This document shows, piece after piece, positions 26,258 to 35,098 of a stretch of 64,000 bases of DNA. Each line of letters begins with the position of its first letter. Position 1 is the stretch's first letter. Below the pieces are notes generated by a model. The model was given only the letters and a program-made list of their open reading frames with translations, did not search any database and was not told the DNA's origin. Source of the DNA: JAWKUK01 sp041398605 (GTDB lineage Bacteria; Planctomycetota; UBA1135; GCA-002686595); the NCBI GenBank assembly GCA_041398605.1, contig JAWKUK010000009.1, forward strand, positions 1 to 64,000, written 5' to 3'. Made by a program: the position numbers and the translations under genes.

Positions 26258-27982
26258 ATGGACATGCGCATCCATAACTCTCCGTGGATCCTCGGATTCG
26301 GCGCGCTGATCGCCTGCAGTGGCCTCCTCAGCGCCTCGCGCGCGCCGCAAGAGCCGGGCGCTGGCGCGCCCCCTGGCGCGGGCGTCCGGACGTCGGAGTC
26401 CTGCGCGTTGTGCCACTCGGCGAGCGACCGCGCGAGCGCGATGCGCGACAGCGCCGGGCGCTCGGTCGCGCCGTTCGACCTCTGGCGCTCGACGATGATG
26501 GCGAACTCCGCGCGCGACCCGTTCTGGCGCGCGGTGATGTCCGCCGAGATGGTGAAAGCGCCAGCGTCGAAGGAGCTCATCGCGGAGACCTGCCTCAAGT
26601 GCCACGCGCCGCTCGCGCAACGCGTCGGGCTCGACGCGCACGGCACGGGGGACCCCTTGCACGCGCTGGAGTGCGAGGACCAACTCGGCCAGCTCGCGCG
26701 CGACGGCGCGTCGTGCACGATCTGCCACGGCATGGCGCCCGACGGGCTCGGCACGCCGGCCTCGTTCAGCGCCGGCTTTGAGCTCGACCCATGGCGCCGC
26801 CTCTTCGGCCCGCACAAGGACCCCGTGCCTGGGCCGATGCGGATGCACTCCGGCTTCACGCCGACGTACGGCGAGCAGATCACGCGCTCGTCGCTGTGCG
26901 GGAGCTGCCACACCCTGATCACACATCCGCTGCACGAAGACGGCACAGAAGAAGAGTCCATCGCCTTCCACGAGCAGTCGCCGTACCTCGAGTGGCGCAA
27001 CTCGATGTTCACGAACGAGGGCCCCGATGGCGAGCTCTTGGAGCAGGCGAGCCCGATGGCGCGCACCTGCCAGGATTGCCACTTGCCGCGCAAGGACGTC
27101 GACGGCAAGGAGATCGTGACGCGGCTCGCGCACAACCCGCCCGGCACGGACTTCCCGTTCATCGAGCCGCGCAAGCCGTTCGGGCGCCACCTCTTGGTCG
27201 GCGGCAACGCGTTCATGCTGTCGATCCTGCGCGACAACGCCGAGGCGCTCGACGTGCAGGCGCCAAAAGAGGCGTTTGACGCGACGATCGCGGCGACGCG
27301 CGAGCAGCTCGGCGCGCGCGCCGCGAGCGTCTCGATCGGCGAGGTCACGCGCGCGGAGGATACGGCGTCGTTCGACGTCACCGTCACGAACCGCACGGGG
27401 CACAAGCTGCCGACCGGGCACCCGAGCCGTCGGATGTGGCTCGAAGTGGTCGTGCGCGACGCGGCGGGCGCTGTGGTGTTTGCATCGGGGCGCTGCGACG
27501 ACGAGGGCCGCATCATCGGTGCCGACGGCGCGGCGCTGCCGACGGAAGCGGCCGGCGGGCCTGTCGAGCCGCACCGCGACGTCGTGACAAGCGGCGACGA
27601 AGTCGCGCGCTACCGCGCGGTGATCGGCGACATGGATGGGGCGCCCTCCCACACGCTGCTGCAGGGCGCGACTTGGTACGTCGATGATCGTGTGCTGCCG
27701 TTCGGCTGGAAGCCCGACCACGCCGACGCGCGCGCGACGCGGCCCTACGGCGTCGACGGAGACACGAACTTCGGCGCGGGCCGCGATACGGTGCGCTACA
27801 CGATCCCTGTGGCGGCGGGGGCCGCGGACCTGAAGGTCGAGGCGCGCCTCCTGTATCAGTCGGTGTCGCCGCGCTGGGTCGCGGAGCTCAGGGCCTATGA
27901 CACGCCGGAGATCCAGACGTTCATGGCGATGTACGACCGCGCCGAGCGCGCGCCAGAGGTCTTGGCGCAGGCCCGGCGCTGA
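26258..27982 (+). CDS. Exported five-heme c-type cytochrome
   Basis: A 574-residue protein with an N-terminal hydrophobic export signal (ILGFGALIACSGLL). It has five CxxCH heme-attachment motifs: CALCH, CLKCH, CTICH, CGSCH and CQDCH, all within the first 300 or so residues. The C-terminal part carries a beta-rich segment beginning with NRTGHKLPTGHPSRRMWLEV, a block often found at the end of planctomycete multiheme cytochromes. It probably moves electrons in the periplasm; donor and acceptor are not evident. The ATG at 26258 lies 7 bp after the stop of the frameshifted regulator frame, so the two may once have been co-transcribed. The thioredoxin-domain gene follows after 66 bp. Confidence 0.87.
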   Translation: MDMRIHNSPWILGFGALIACSGLLSASRAPQEPGAGAPPGAGVRTSESCALCHSASDRASAMRDSAGRSVAPFDLWRSTMMANSARDPFWRAVMSAEMVKAPASKELIAETCLKCHAPLAQRVGLDAHGTGDPLHALECEDQLGQLARDGASCTICHGMAPDGLGTPASFSAGFELDPWRRLFGPHKDPVPGPMRMHSGFTPTYGEQITRSSLCGSCHTLITHPLHEDGTEEESIAFHEQSPYLEWRNSMFTNEGPDGELLEQASPMARTCQDCHLPRKDVDGKEIVTRLAHNPPGTDFPFIEPRKPFGRHLLVGGNAFMLSILRDNAEALDVQAPKEAFDATIAATREQLGARAASVSIGEVTRAEDTASFDVTVTNRTGHKLPTGHPSRRMWLEVVVRDAAGAVVFASGRCDDEGRIIGADGAALPTEAAGGPVEPHRDVVTSGDEVARYRAVIGDMDGAPSHTLLQGATWYVDDRVLPFGWKPDHADARATRPYGVDGDTNFGAGRDTVRYTIPVAAGAADLKVEARLLYQSVSPRWVAELRAYDTPEIQTFMAMYDRAERAPEVLAQARR

Positions 27983-28048
27983 AGCCCGCCCTTGGGGGGA
28001 GGGACACATGAGGGCCTGTGCAAAGCGAGTGTGGTCTATGATCGCGGC

Positions 28049-29188
28049 ATGTGGACCGCACTCGCTCTCACCCTCGCGCTCGCTGCACAGACGGCCTCCC
28101 AACAGGAGCCTGACGCGCCCGCGCCGCCGCCGATCCGAGTCGAGCTGACCGCGCAGCTCCCTGAGAAGGGCGTAGGTCCGCGCTGGAGCCCGAAAGGCGC
28201 GGCTGTGCCGCTGACTTCGGTGGGACCGATGCTGATCGGTGAGTTCACGCTCGGCCCGGCCAAGACCATGCCGGTGCAGGTCGCGCTCGGGCGCACGGCG
28301 GGGGCCGCGCAGATCGATCGCTTGATGATCGACTGCAACCGCAACGGCGCGTTCGAGCTGGAGGAGACGTTCACGACCGAGCCGCGCGAGCAGCGCGGCA
28401 AGTGGTGGGCGAGCTTCCAAGCGACCGTCGACGTCCCCTTCCCTGTCGAAGGCGGCGCGCCGCGGCACGACCCCTACCCGATGTCGCTGTGGTACGTCTT
28501 CGACCCGCTCGAGCCGGACGCGGCGCCGGCCTTGCGTTGGTCGCGCCGCGGCTGGCATGAGGGCACGTTCGAGCTCGGGGGCGCGCCCGCCTTCGCGTTC
28601 CTGTCGGAGCTGAACCAAGACGGCCTCTTCACGCGGGATGACGTTTGGCTCCTGGCGCGCGAGCGCAAGGACCTCTACGCGCCTGGCGCCCGCTCGCTCG
28701 GCGGGCACGCGTGGCTCGACGGGCGCGCGTACCGCGTCGTCACGCTCGCGGAAGACGGCAGCGCGCTCACGCTCGAGCCCTTTGACCCGGGCGTGACCGA
28801 GGCCGAAGAGCGCGAGCGCGCCGACTTGATGAAGGCCGACCGCGAGGCGCCGCGCGCGGCGACGCCGCTCGCGTTCGGCCACGACCTCGCGGCGGCGCTC
28901 GCGGAAGCGAAGGCCAAGGGGAAGCGCGTGTTCGTCGACTTCGAGACGACGTGGTGCGGCCCGTGCAAGCAGATGGACGAGGTCGTGTACACGGCCGCGG
29001 ACGTCGTCGCTGCGGCGAGCGGCGTCGTCGCTGTCAAGCTGGACGGCGACGTCGAGCGCGAGCTCGTGAAGCGCTACGGGGTCAAGGCGTACCCGACGCT
29101 GCTCTTGCTCGACGCCGAGGGCGCGGTGCTCCGTCGAACCGTCGGCTACACAAGCGTCGTGAACACCGCGAAGTTCCTGCGCGAGTGA
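28049..29188 (+). CDS. Secreted thioredoxin-domain protein
   Basis: A 379-residue protein. The ATG at 28049 opens a signal peptide (MWTALALTLALAAQTAS); the frame is open further upstream but without homology. Residues of about 30-260 are a beta-rich region of unknown type with phrases such as LMIDCNRNGAFELEETF, seen in other planctomycete proteins. The last 105 residues are a thioredoxin fold: KRVFVDFETTWCGPCKQMDE with the redox pair CGPC, a cis-Pro loop in VKAYPTLLLLDAEG, and a C-terminal helix. A periplasmic disulfide exchange role is likely, possibly helping the adjacent c-type cytochrome. That link is inferred from proximity only. Confidence 0.85.
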   Translation: MWTALALTLALAAQTASQQEPDAPAPPPIRVELTAQLPEKGVGPRWSPKGAAVPLTSVGPMLIGEFTLGPAKTMPVQVALGRTAGAAQIDRLMIDCNRNGAFELEETFTTEPREQRGKWWASFQATVDVPFPVEGGAPRHDPYPMSLWYVFDPLEPDAAPALRWSRRGWHEGTFELGGAPAFAFLSELNQDGLFTRDDVWLLARERKDLYAPGARSLGGHAWLDGRAYRVVTLAEDGSALTLEPFDPGVTEAEERERADLMKADREAPRAATPLAFGHDLAAALAEAKAKGKRVFVDFETTWCGPCKQMDEVVYTAADVVAAASGVVAVKLDGDVERELVKRYGVKAYPTLLLLDAEGAVLRRTVGYTSVVNTAKFLRE

Positions 29189-29379
29189 TCCGCACCGTTC
29201 GTGCCACGTGCGGCGCACCCAGCCTGCTGCAGACGACGCAAGCGGCTGGGAAGGGTCACCCTGGAGCCACGCCGAGAATGCGCGGGATTCGCCCGATGGA
29301 TCGAAGCTCCCGATCAGGTACGTCGTGAAGGGCGCCCTATCCAGCCCCCTCACCACGCTTCGCTCCGGCGAGGGCACCC

Positions 29380-31470
29380 ATGAGCACCGAAGAGATGCAA
29401 GCGATCCTCGAGCAAGACGACTGGCTGCGACGCATGGCGCGTCGCCTCTTCCACGATCCGTCCGTCGCCGACGACGCAGCGCAAGACGCGTGGATCGCAC
29501 AGCTCGCGCGACAGTCCCCCGTGACGGACTCGCGCTCATGGCTCGGCGGCGTCCTGCGCAACGTCCGACGCGAGGAGCGACGCGCCGCGGCGAGGCGCAG
29601 TGACCACGCCAGCGACATGCGGCTGCGCGGTGATGCGTTCGCGCCGGCCACGGACGACCTTGTCGCCGACCTGCAACTGCGCAACCACGCGACGCGGGCC
29701 TTGCTCGCCCTGGAAGAGCCGCTGCGGACGACGCTCTACCTCCGCTTCGTCCAGGACCTCCCCGTGACCGAGGTCGCGCGCCGCATGGACGTCGCGCAGT
29801 CCACGACGTCCGAGCGCATCGCGCGTGGCCTCGAGTCGCTCCGGTCCTCCCTCGACCAACGACACGGCGGGGACCGCCGCGCATGGCTCAGCGCCCTCGC
29901 GCCCCTCGCGCTGGAAGCCAGGAGGCCCGCCGGCGCAGGGCTCGCCAGCGCGCAGGCCGTCGGCTGGATCGCCGCCGCAGCCGCTGCCGCCGTCGGAACC
30001 ACGCTCGTCCTGCGCGGCCTCGGGGCCGAGCTCAGGCCCGATCCAGCGACCTCCATCGTCGCAGCGACCCCGGCCACGACGGACAGCGAGACGAATGAAC
30101 CGGCGGCGTCAACGGCGCTCCTCAGCCCGCCGCCCTCGACCCGGAGCGACGCCCGATCCGTGGCGAGCTTTGTGCGTCCCTCGACTCAGGCGGAAGCTGC
30201 AACGAACGTCCAGGACGCGACGCCGAAGCCTCCGCCCCAAGCCCGGCTCCGCGCGCAGGTCCTCCTGCCGGATGGCAAGCCAGCCAGCGGCGCACGCTGG
30301 ATGCTCACCGCCGTCGGCGGCGCTGCCCAACTGCAAGGCTGGACGGACCTGGCCGGCGCGGTCGGCGAGGACGGGGAGCTCGACGTCTCCTTCCAGCCGC
30401 CCCCGCGGACCTTCGTCAGTCTGACGGTCACCCTCGACGGGTATGTGCGCAGCGGCAAGCAATGGAACGAGCTGCGGCCGAGCGCGGACGAGACCTTCGG
30501 TCCGCTCCGGCTGCGACCTGCGGGGCGGCTGCGAGGACGCCTGGTCGACACGAAGGGGGACCCGATCCTTGACCGGGCCAACCGGCTGCAACTCATGGCG
30601 CCTGGTCGCGTCCGGGGCGTTCCGCTCAGCTTCGGCCCGGACCACGTGATCGATCCTAAGACCGGCCGCTTCGAGCTCGCGGGGCTCCCGCCCGGCAAGG
30701 CTCAGCTCAACTACCTCGCGCAGGACGCAGGCTGGGTCGCTGGCCCATTGGTGGAGATCGTCGCCGGCGAGGCGCTGGAGGTCGACATCGTGTGGTCCGA
30801 CGCGGAAGTGGCGGCTGCTGCCGCGCGAGCGAACGAGCAGGTCGACGTCTCCAAGCTGAAGCCGCTCGACCCACCGACCCCCAAGAAGGATGCAGAGCAG
30901 GGCGCGCCACCCAAGGCCAAGCTGGCCCCGGTCCAACTCACCCTCGACCTCGGCAACGCGGTCGGCCCAGAGGACAAGGTCCAAGCGGCCATCATGGGCA
31001 AGAAGGACCTGAATGCGACGCTGCTCGCGGGCACCGGCGCGCGCCTCGGACCTGTGAGCGTCGACCCGGGCGCGGCAGAGACGCTGTGGCTCCGCGGAGA
31101 GGGCTGGTTGGCGCGCGTGGACAAGCCGGCGCTCCAAGCAGGCGGTGAGCAAACGCTCCAGCTCGACCTGCAATTGATCGAGCGCCGCGTGCTCGTCCTC
31201 CGCGACGGTCAGCCGGTGAGGAACCGCGAGTTCTCAATCCAGGTCCTGCCGATGCAGTTCCACATGCGCCCTGGCGCAGGTTTCTGGAAGTCGGACGAAG
31301 AGGGTCGCGCGACCCTCAAGCTCGGGCGCCTTCCAAAGGGCGAGGGGTATCGCTTCACCTTGCAAGACATGCGGAACGCTGCCGAGCTCCGCCTGTTCGG
31401 GACGGCCGAATGGGCGGGCTCCGCCGACGATCTGACGGTGACGTTGAAGGAGCCATCAGAGAAGCGCTGA
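29380..31470 (+). CDS. Membrane-tethered ECF sigma factor with outer domains (copy 3)
   Basis: A 696-residue fusion; the ATG follows GAGGG at a good distance. Sigma region 2 contains RRLFHDPSVADDAAQDAWIA. Region 4 contains LEEPLRTTLYLRFVQDLPVT and VARRMDVAQSTTSERIARG. RAWLSALAPLAL at about residue 166 precedes a hydrophobic helix at 192-214 (GWIAAAAAAAVGTTLVLRGL). After a Thr/Pro-rich linker come two or three carboxypeptidase-regulatory-like beta-domains (ARLRAQVLLPDGKPASGARW, RLRGRLVDTKGDPI, TGRFELAGLPPGKAQLNYLA). The remainder, to VTLKEPSEKR, is less clear. It is smaller than copies 1 and 2 and only distantly related to them, but has the same order of parts. Copy 4 follows 760 bp later on the same strand. 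Confidence 0.86.
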   Translation: MSTEEMQAILEQDDWLRRMARRLFHDPSVADDAAQDAWIAQLARQSPVTDSRSWLGGVLRNVRREERRAAARRSDHASDMRLRGDAFAPATDDLVADLQLRNHATRALLALEEPLRTTLYLRFVQDLPVTEVARRMDVAQSTTSERIARGLESLRSSLDQRHGGDRRAWLSALAPLALEARRPAGAGLASAQAVGWIAAAAAAAVGTTLVLRGLGAELRPDPATSIVAATPATTDSETNEPAASTALLSPPPSTRSDARSVASFVRPSTQAEAATNVQDATPKPPPQARLRAQVLLPDGKPASGARWMLTAVGGAAQLQGWTDLAGAVGEDGELDVSFQPPPRTFVSLTVTLDGYVRSGKQWNELRPSADETFGPLRLRPAGRLRGRLVDTKGDPILDRANRLQLMAPGRVRGVPLSFGPDHVIDPKTGRFELAGLPPGKAQLNYLAQDAGWVAGPLVEIVAGEALEVDIVWSDAEVAAAAARANEQVDVSKLKPLDPPTPKKDAEQGAPPKAKLAPVQLTLDLGNAVGPEDKVQAAIMGKKDLNATLLAGTGARLGPVSVDPGAAETLWLRGEGWLARVDKPALQAGGEQTLQLDLQLIERRVLVLRDGQPVRNREFSIQVLPMQFHMRPGAGFWKSDEEGRATLKLGRLPKGEGYRFTLQDMRNAAELRLFGTAEWAGSADDLTVTLKEPSEKR

Positions 31471-32230
31471 GCGCCTCGCCTGCGTTGCTACAAAGCGCGC
31501 GACCGTCGATCCGCAGATGGAGCACCCCGTCAGGCACCAGCTCCGAGGAGCCAGGGCTGGACGGGCAGACGGGCAGCGCCGCGGCGGTCGCGACCGAGCG
31601 CTCGGGCAGCTCCGGCGCCGACCAAGGAGTGCGCGGTGAACACGAGCGTCGCGCCGTCGCGACGTGTTCGCGCGAGCAAGACACGCGCGAGCCCAGCGGC
31701 AGACAGGTCGGCGCCAGCGAATAGGCGACCCAGCGCAGCGCGGTGCGCAAAGGGCGTCGACCTTGGTCGGCCCGGTTCGGCTAGATCGCGAAGGCCCGCA
31801 TGCCTTGCAAGCCTACCGCGGGCCTCGCTGGAGGTGCCCGAGATCAGCCTCCACCTCGATAGACGAGCCACCAACCGTCCCTTACGGGCCGCGCTTGCAG
31901 CGGGACGTCGACGCCTCGAGGGCCGTGGAGGACTCGATGGTGGTGAGGGGCCCTCTTTGAGGCCGGTGGGTGTCGGCTCAGGCCGCAGCGTACCTCGCGC
32001 AGTGGAGGAGCCCTTCACCACCATCTTGGAGCCTGCGCACTCAATCGCACGAGCGCGGCGTCAAGGCCACCCGCGCAGTCGACCAGCGCAACGGTGTCCT
32101 GAAGCGAGGCTCCAGCGCTCCCTCGGCGCGACCCGAGCAGGTCGACGAAACCCAAAGTCGCAGGTTCGCTACGCTGATTGAGACGATTGCAGGGAACGCG
32201 CAGCCAACGAGACGTGCATGACCCCTTGTC
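31471..32230. other. 760-bp gap without recognisable gene
   Basis: This gap lies between two sigma-fusion genes. Open frames exist on both strands (for example plus 31636-32181 and minus 31530-32024), but they encode Arg/Ala-rich sequence with no domain I recognise. It contains one clear inverted repeat (31936-32025). It may hold the promoter and leader of the gene at 32231 or a decayed gene. Confidence 0.5.
31936..32025. repeat. 16-bp inverted repeat with 58-bp loop
   Basis: GATGGTGGTGAGGGGC at 31936-31951 pairs with GCCCTTCACCACCATC at 32010-32025, with a single mismatch in 16. The enclosed 58 bp show no further strong pairing. It could be a structured leader or the footprint of a small insertion about 205 bp upstream of the sigma fusion at 32231. 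Confidence 0.6.
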
Positions 32231-35014
32231 ATGACCCGCTTCGAACCTAACTTGCCCCCGACCGAGCTCGCTGCGCTGCTACGGCATGGCGAGCCCGCGC
32301 TTGTCGCGCTGGCGCGCCGTGTCCTCGCCGGCCGCGATGGCTCCGAGGACGCCGTGCAGGACGCATGGCTCGCCACGCTCGAGGACCCCGCCGAAGCCCA
32401 GGTCGGAGGCTGGCCGCTCGCGCGTATCGTCAAGCGCTTCGCACAAAGCCGCAAACAGCGCGAGGCGCGCCGTGCCCGTCACGAACACGCCGTCGCGGCA
32501 GCAGCCTCCACCACCCATCGCTCGGAGTCCGCCGCCAGCGCCGCCGAGCGCGCGGACACGCGCCGCGTCGTCCTCGAAGAGCTGCTCGCGCTCGGGGTCG
32601 AGCACCGCGACGTACTGCTGCTGCGCTTCGTCGAGGGCCGCTCCGTCGACGAGGTCGCGGGGCTGCTCGACGTGCCCGCCGCGACCGTCCGCACGCGCGT
32701 GCACCGCGCGCTGCCACGCCTTCGTGAACGGCTCGAGCGCCGCTTCGGTGTCGGCCGAGAGGGTTGGGTCGCCGCGCTGGCGCCGCTCGCCCTCGTCGGA
32801 CACCCCGTCATCGGCGCGGCTGCGGGCCAGGCCGCGTACGTCGAGGGCGCAGCCGGCGCGGGGCTCGCCCTCTGGCTCGCGCGCGGCTTGGCGGTCGCGG
32901 CCTTGTTTGTCGTGGCGCGCGTGGGAGTGCAGCTTGCGCTCGAGCCAGCGGCGCTCACCGAGCCGGAGCGCACCCTGGTGCTCACGCCGCTCGCGGGACC
33001 ACCGAGCAGCTCCGGCGCGTCCGTCGCCGCACACGACGCGCAGACCGTCCGCGTCGCAGCGCCTACAGTCGGGGAGCACGAGCGCGCCGCCCGCGAGGTC
33101 GGCCTCGCCCCGTCCGGCTCGTTGACGGTGCGCGTCGAGGACACGCTCGGCGCGCCGCTCGCCGATGCAACGGTGCGCCTCCAGCTCGACCGCGAGGGTG
33201 ACACCGAAGCCCAGACCCTGACGACCGACGCAACCGGTCGCCTGACCATCGAACGTGTCGAGTCATTCGAGCTCCTCGGCGTCGCGGCGCCCGACCGCGT
33301 CGTCGTAAGCGCCAGCGGCGGCATGGACCGAACCGAAGGCGGCTTCGACGACGTCGTCGTCGTCCTGGCCAAAGCCGCGCGATTGACAGTACAAACCGTC
33401 GACGCAGCGAGCGGCGCGCCCCTCCCCGGGGTCGTCGTCCGCGTCCGCGTCGCAGATGACGAGCCGCGGATGTGCGGCGACGACGGGCTGCTCGAAGGCC
33501 CTGACGACCGGCCCGTGGACACCAGCGGGCGAGCCACCTTCGACCACGTGCCCTCGGCCCAGCGCCTCGCTGTGACGCTCGAGTTCGCGGGCGGTCGGCG
33601 CTTGACCGCGCTGCGCACGCGCGGCGCAGACCTCATCGCGTGCCGCTCGCCGCGCGCCGCCCAAGACGCGACAGGCGATCGACTCGTCTTGCACCCTGGC
33701 GAAGACCGCGTGCTGCGGATCGCCTTGCCGACCCTCCCGCTGCTGCGCCTCGCGCTGACCGACGAGAGCGGCGCGCCGCTAAAGGACACGGGCGCTTCGC
33801 TCGCGCGGATCCTGCCCTCCGAGCCGTGGGCGTCGGCAGACGCGTGGGAAGGGAGCGAGTGGATCGCGTTCAGCGCCGAGGGCGCCACGCCGGGGGTCGT
33901 CGAGTTCTTTGGCGGCGACGAGGACCTGTCGGGACAGCTCTACGTCGAGGCGTGGCAACACGGGGCTCGGGACATCGATCGGCGCGCGGTCTTCCTGCTC
34001 GACGCGGCGCGCTGCGCGGCGTCACTTGCGACGCCAATCATCGTGCCGCTGCCGCGCGTGGCGCCGATCCGCGGTGAGTTCGAGAACCCGTGGGGCTACA
34101 CGGCCCTCGCCATCGCCCATGACCCGGTGGCGCGCCTCTCGACCGCGGTCCGTGACGGTCACCTCGCTGGCGGAGTCGGAATCGACGGCCGCTTCACCAC
34201 CGATGGACTCATCCCAGGGGCCTACGACCTCCTCATCGCGCCGTGCCAGCCAGAGGCGCTCCCGCAGTTTTGGCGCTACGGGCCGTTCGACGCGGGCGCC
34301 GAGGGCGTGCAGATTGGGAGCCGGACGCCGGCCCATGGGCGGCTGACCATCGAGGTCCGCGGCCTCGCCGATCCGGACGGCGCCTCCCTGCGCGTCCTAC
34401 GCGCGACGTCAGGGCCGCGCGGGCTCCCGCAGCTCGGGCGCGGCGCCACGCGTGTGATACGCGACGCCGCCGGGCCGACGCCGCGCGATCGACACTGGTG
34501 CCGACACGACGGGCTCGAGCTGCTCACAGACGGCACGCTCGTGACGTCGCAGTGGCGCGACGTCATCGGCGGCCGCGTAGAGGTCCCCTACCTGAGCCCG
34601 GGGCCCGTGTACGTGCTCGTCGAGCAAGAGCCCAACACGCTGCCGTTGCGCGTGCCGCGCCTGCGCGAGGCAGCCTCCGGCTGGCTCGAATTCACCGGCG
34701 GCGATGCGCGGCTCGTGTTCGAGCTGCAGCCCGCCGCGCGCGTGACCGGCCGAATCCCCGACCTGCCCCTCGGTGCGGACTGGGGCGTCGCCGCCGTCGA
34801 CGGCGAGGGCCGTCCGCTCAACGTGCTCGGCCCGCTCGGACCTGCCACGATCGTCCCGCTAGCAGCGACAGGTCGCTTCGCGTTCGAGCAAGCCCCTGTG
34901 GGCCCGATCGAGCTGCGCTTTGGCCCGCGCGCAGACCTCGCAGCAGGGCTCTGGTCGCGCACACTGCGGGCCACGCTCGCAGCGGGTGAGAACGGGCCGC
35001 TGCTCGTGCGTTGA
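32231..35014 (+). CDS. Membrane-tethered ECF sigma factor with outer domains (copy 4)
   Basis: A 927-residue fusion starting at the ATG at 32231. Sigma region 2 has RRVLAGRDGSEDAVQDAWLA. Region 4 has LLLRFVEGRSVDEVAGLLDV and AATVRTRVHRALPRLRERLE. GREGWVAALAPLALVG at about residue 178 and a hydrophobic helix at 213-236 (LARGLAVAALFVVARVGV) follow. The outer roughly 650 residues contain Ig/carboxypeptidase-regulatory-like units, for example SLTVRVEDTLGAPLADATVR with TDATGRLTIERVESFELLG, and LTVQTVDAASGAPLPGVVVR. The region-4 sequence differs from copies 1-2, so promoter specificity probably differs too. It converges on the Ser/Thr kinase gene at 35099, with an 84-bp gap. Confidence 0.86.
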   Translation: MTRFEPNLPPTELAALLRHGEPALVALARRVLAGRDGSEDAVQDAWLATLEDPAEAQVGGWPLARIVKRFAQSRKQREARRARHEHAVAAAASTTHRSESAASAAERADTRRVVLEELLALGVEHRDVLLLRFVEGRSVDEVAGLLDVPAATVRTRVHRALPRLRERLERRFGVGREGWVAALAPLALVGHPVIGAAAGQAAYVEGAAGAGLALWLARGLAVAALFVVARVGVQLALEPAALTEPERTLVLTPLAGPPSSSGASVAAHDAQTVRVAAPTVGEHERAAREVGLAPSGSLTVRVEDTLGAPLADATVRLQLDREGDTEAQTLTTDATGRLTIERVESFELLGVAAPDRVVVSASGGMDRTEGGFDDVVVVLAKAARLTVQTVDAASGAPLPGVVVRVRVADDEPRMCGDDGLLEGPDDRPVDTSGRATFDHVPSAQRLAVTLEFAGGRRLTALRTRGADLIACRSPRAAQDATGDRLVLHPGEDRVLRIALPTLPLLRLALTDESGAPLKDTGASLARILPSEPWASADAWEGSEWIAFSAEGATPGVVEFFGGDEDLSGQLYVEAWQHGARDIDRRAVFLLDAARCAASLATPIIVPLPRVAPIRGEFENPWGYTALAIAHDPVARLSTAVRDGHLAGGVGIDGRFTTDGLIPGAYDLLIAPCQPEALPQFWRYGPFDAGAEGVQIGSRTPAHGRLTIEVRGLADPDGASLRVLRATSGPRGLPQLGRGATRVIRDAAGPTPRDRHWCRHDGLELLTDGTLVTSQWRDVIGGRVEVPYLSPGPVYVLVEQEPNTLPLRVPRLREAASGWLEFTGGDARLVFELQPAARVTGRIPDLPLGADWGVAAVDGEGRPLNVLGPLGPATIVPLAATGRFAFEQAPVGPIELRFGPRADLAAGLWSRTLRATLAAGENGPLLVR

Positions 35015-35098
35015 CCGCAGCAGTCGGTCGCGCTCGATAGTCGTTGGTGCGCCGGACTCGCTCGGCGACGCCTGGCCATTCGACCCTCAATGTGCGGC

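Noticed and set aside
26252..29884. Minus-strand open frame of 1210 codons
   Set aside because: It lies antisense to the five-heme cytochrome and thioredoxin-domain genes and encodes Arg/Ala/Val-rich sequence with no domain. It is open only because of the high GC content.
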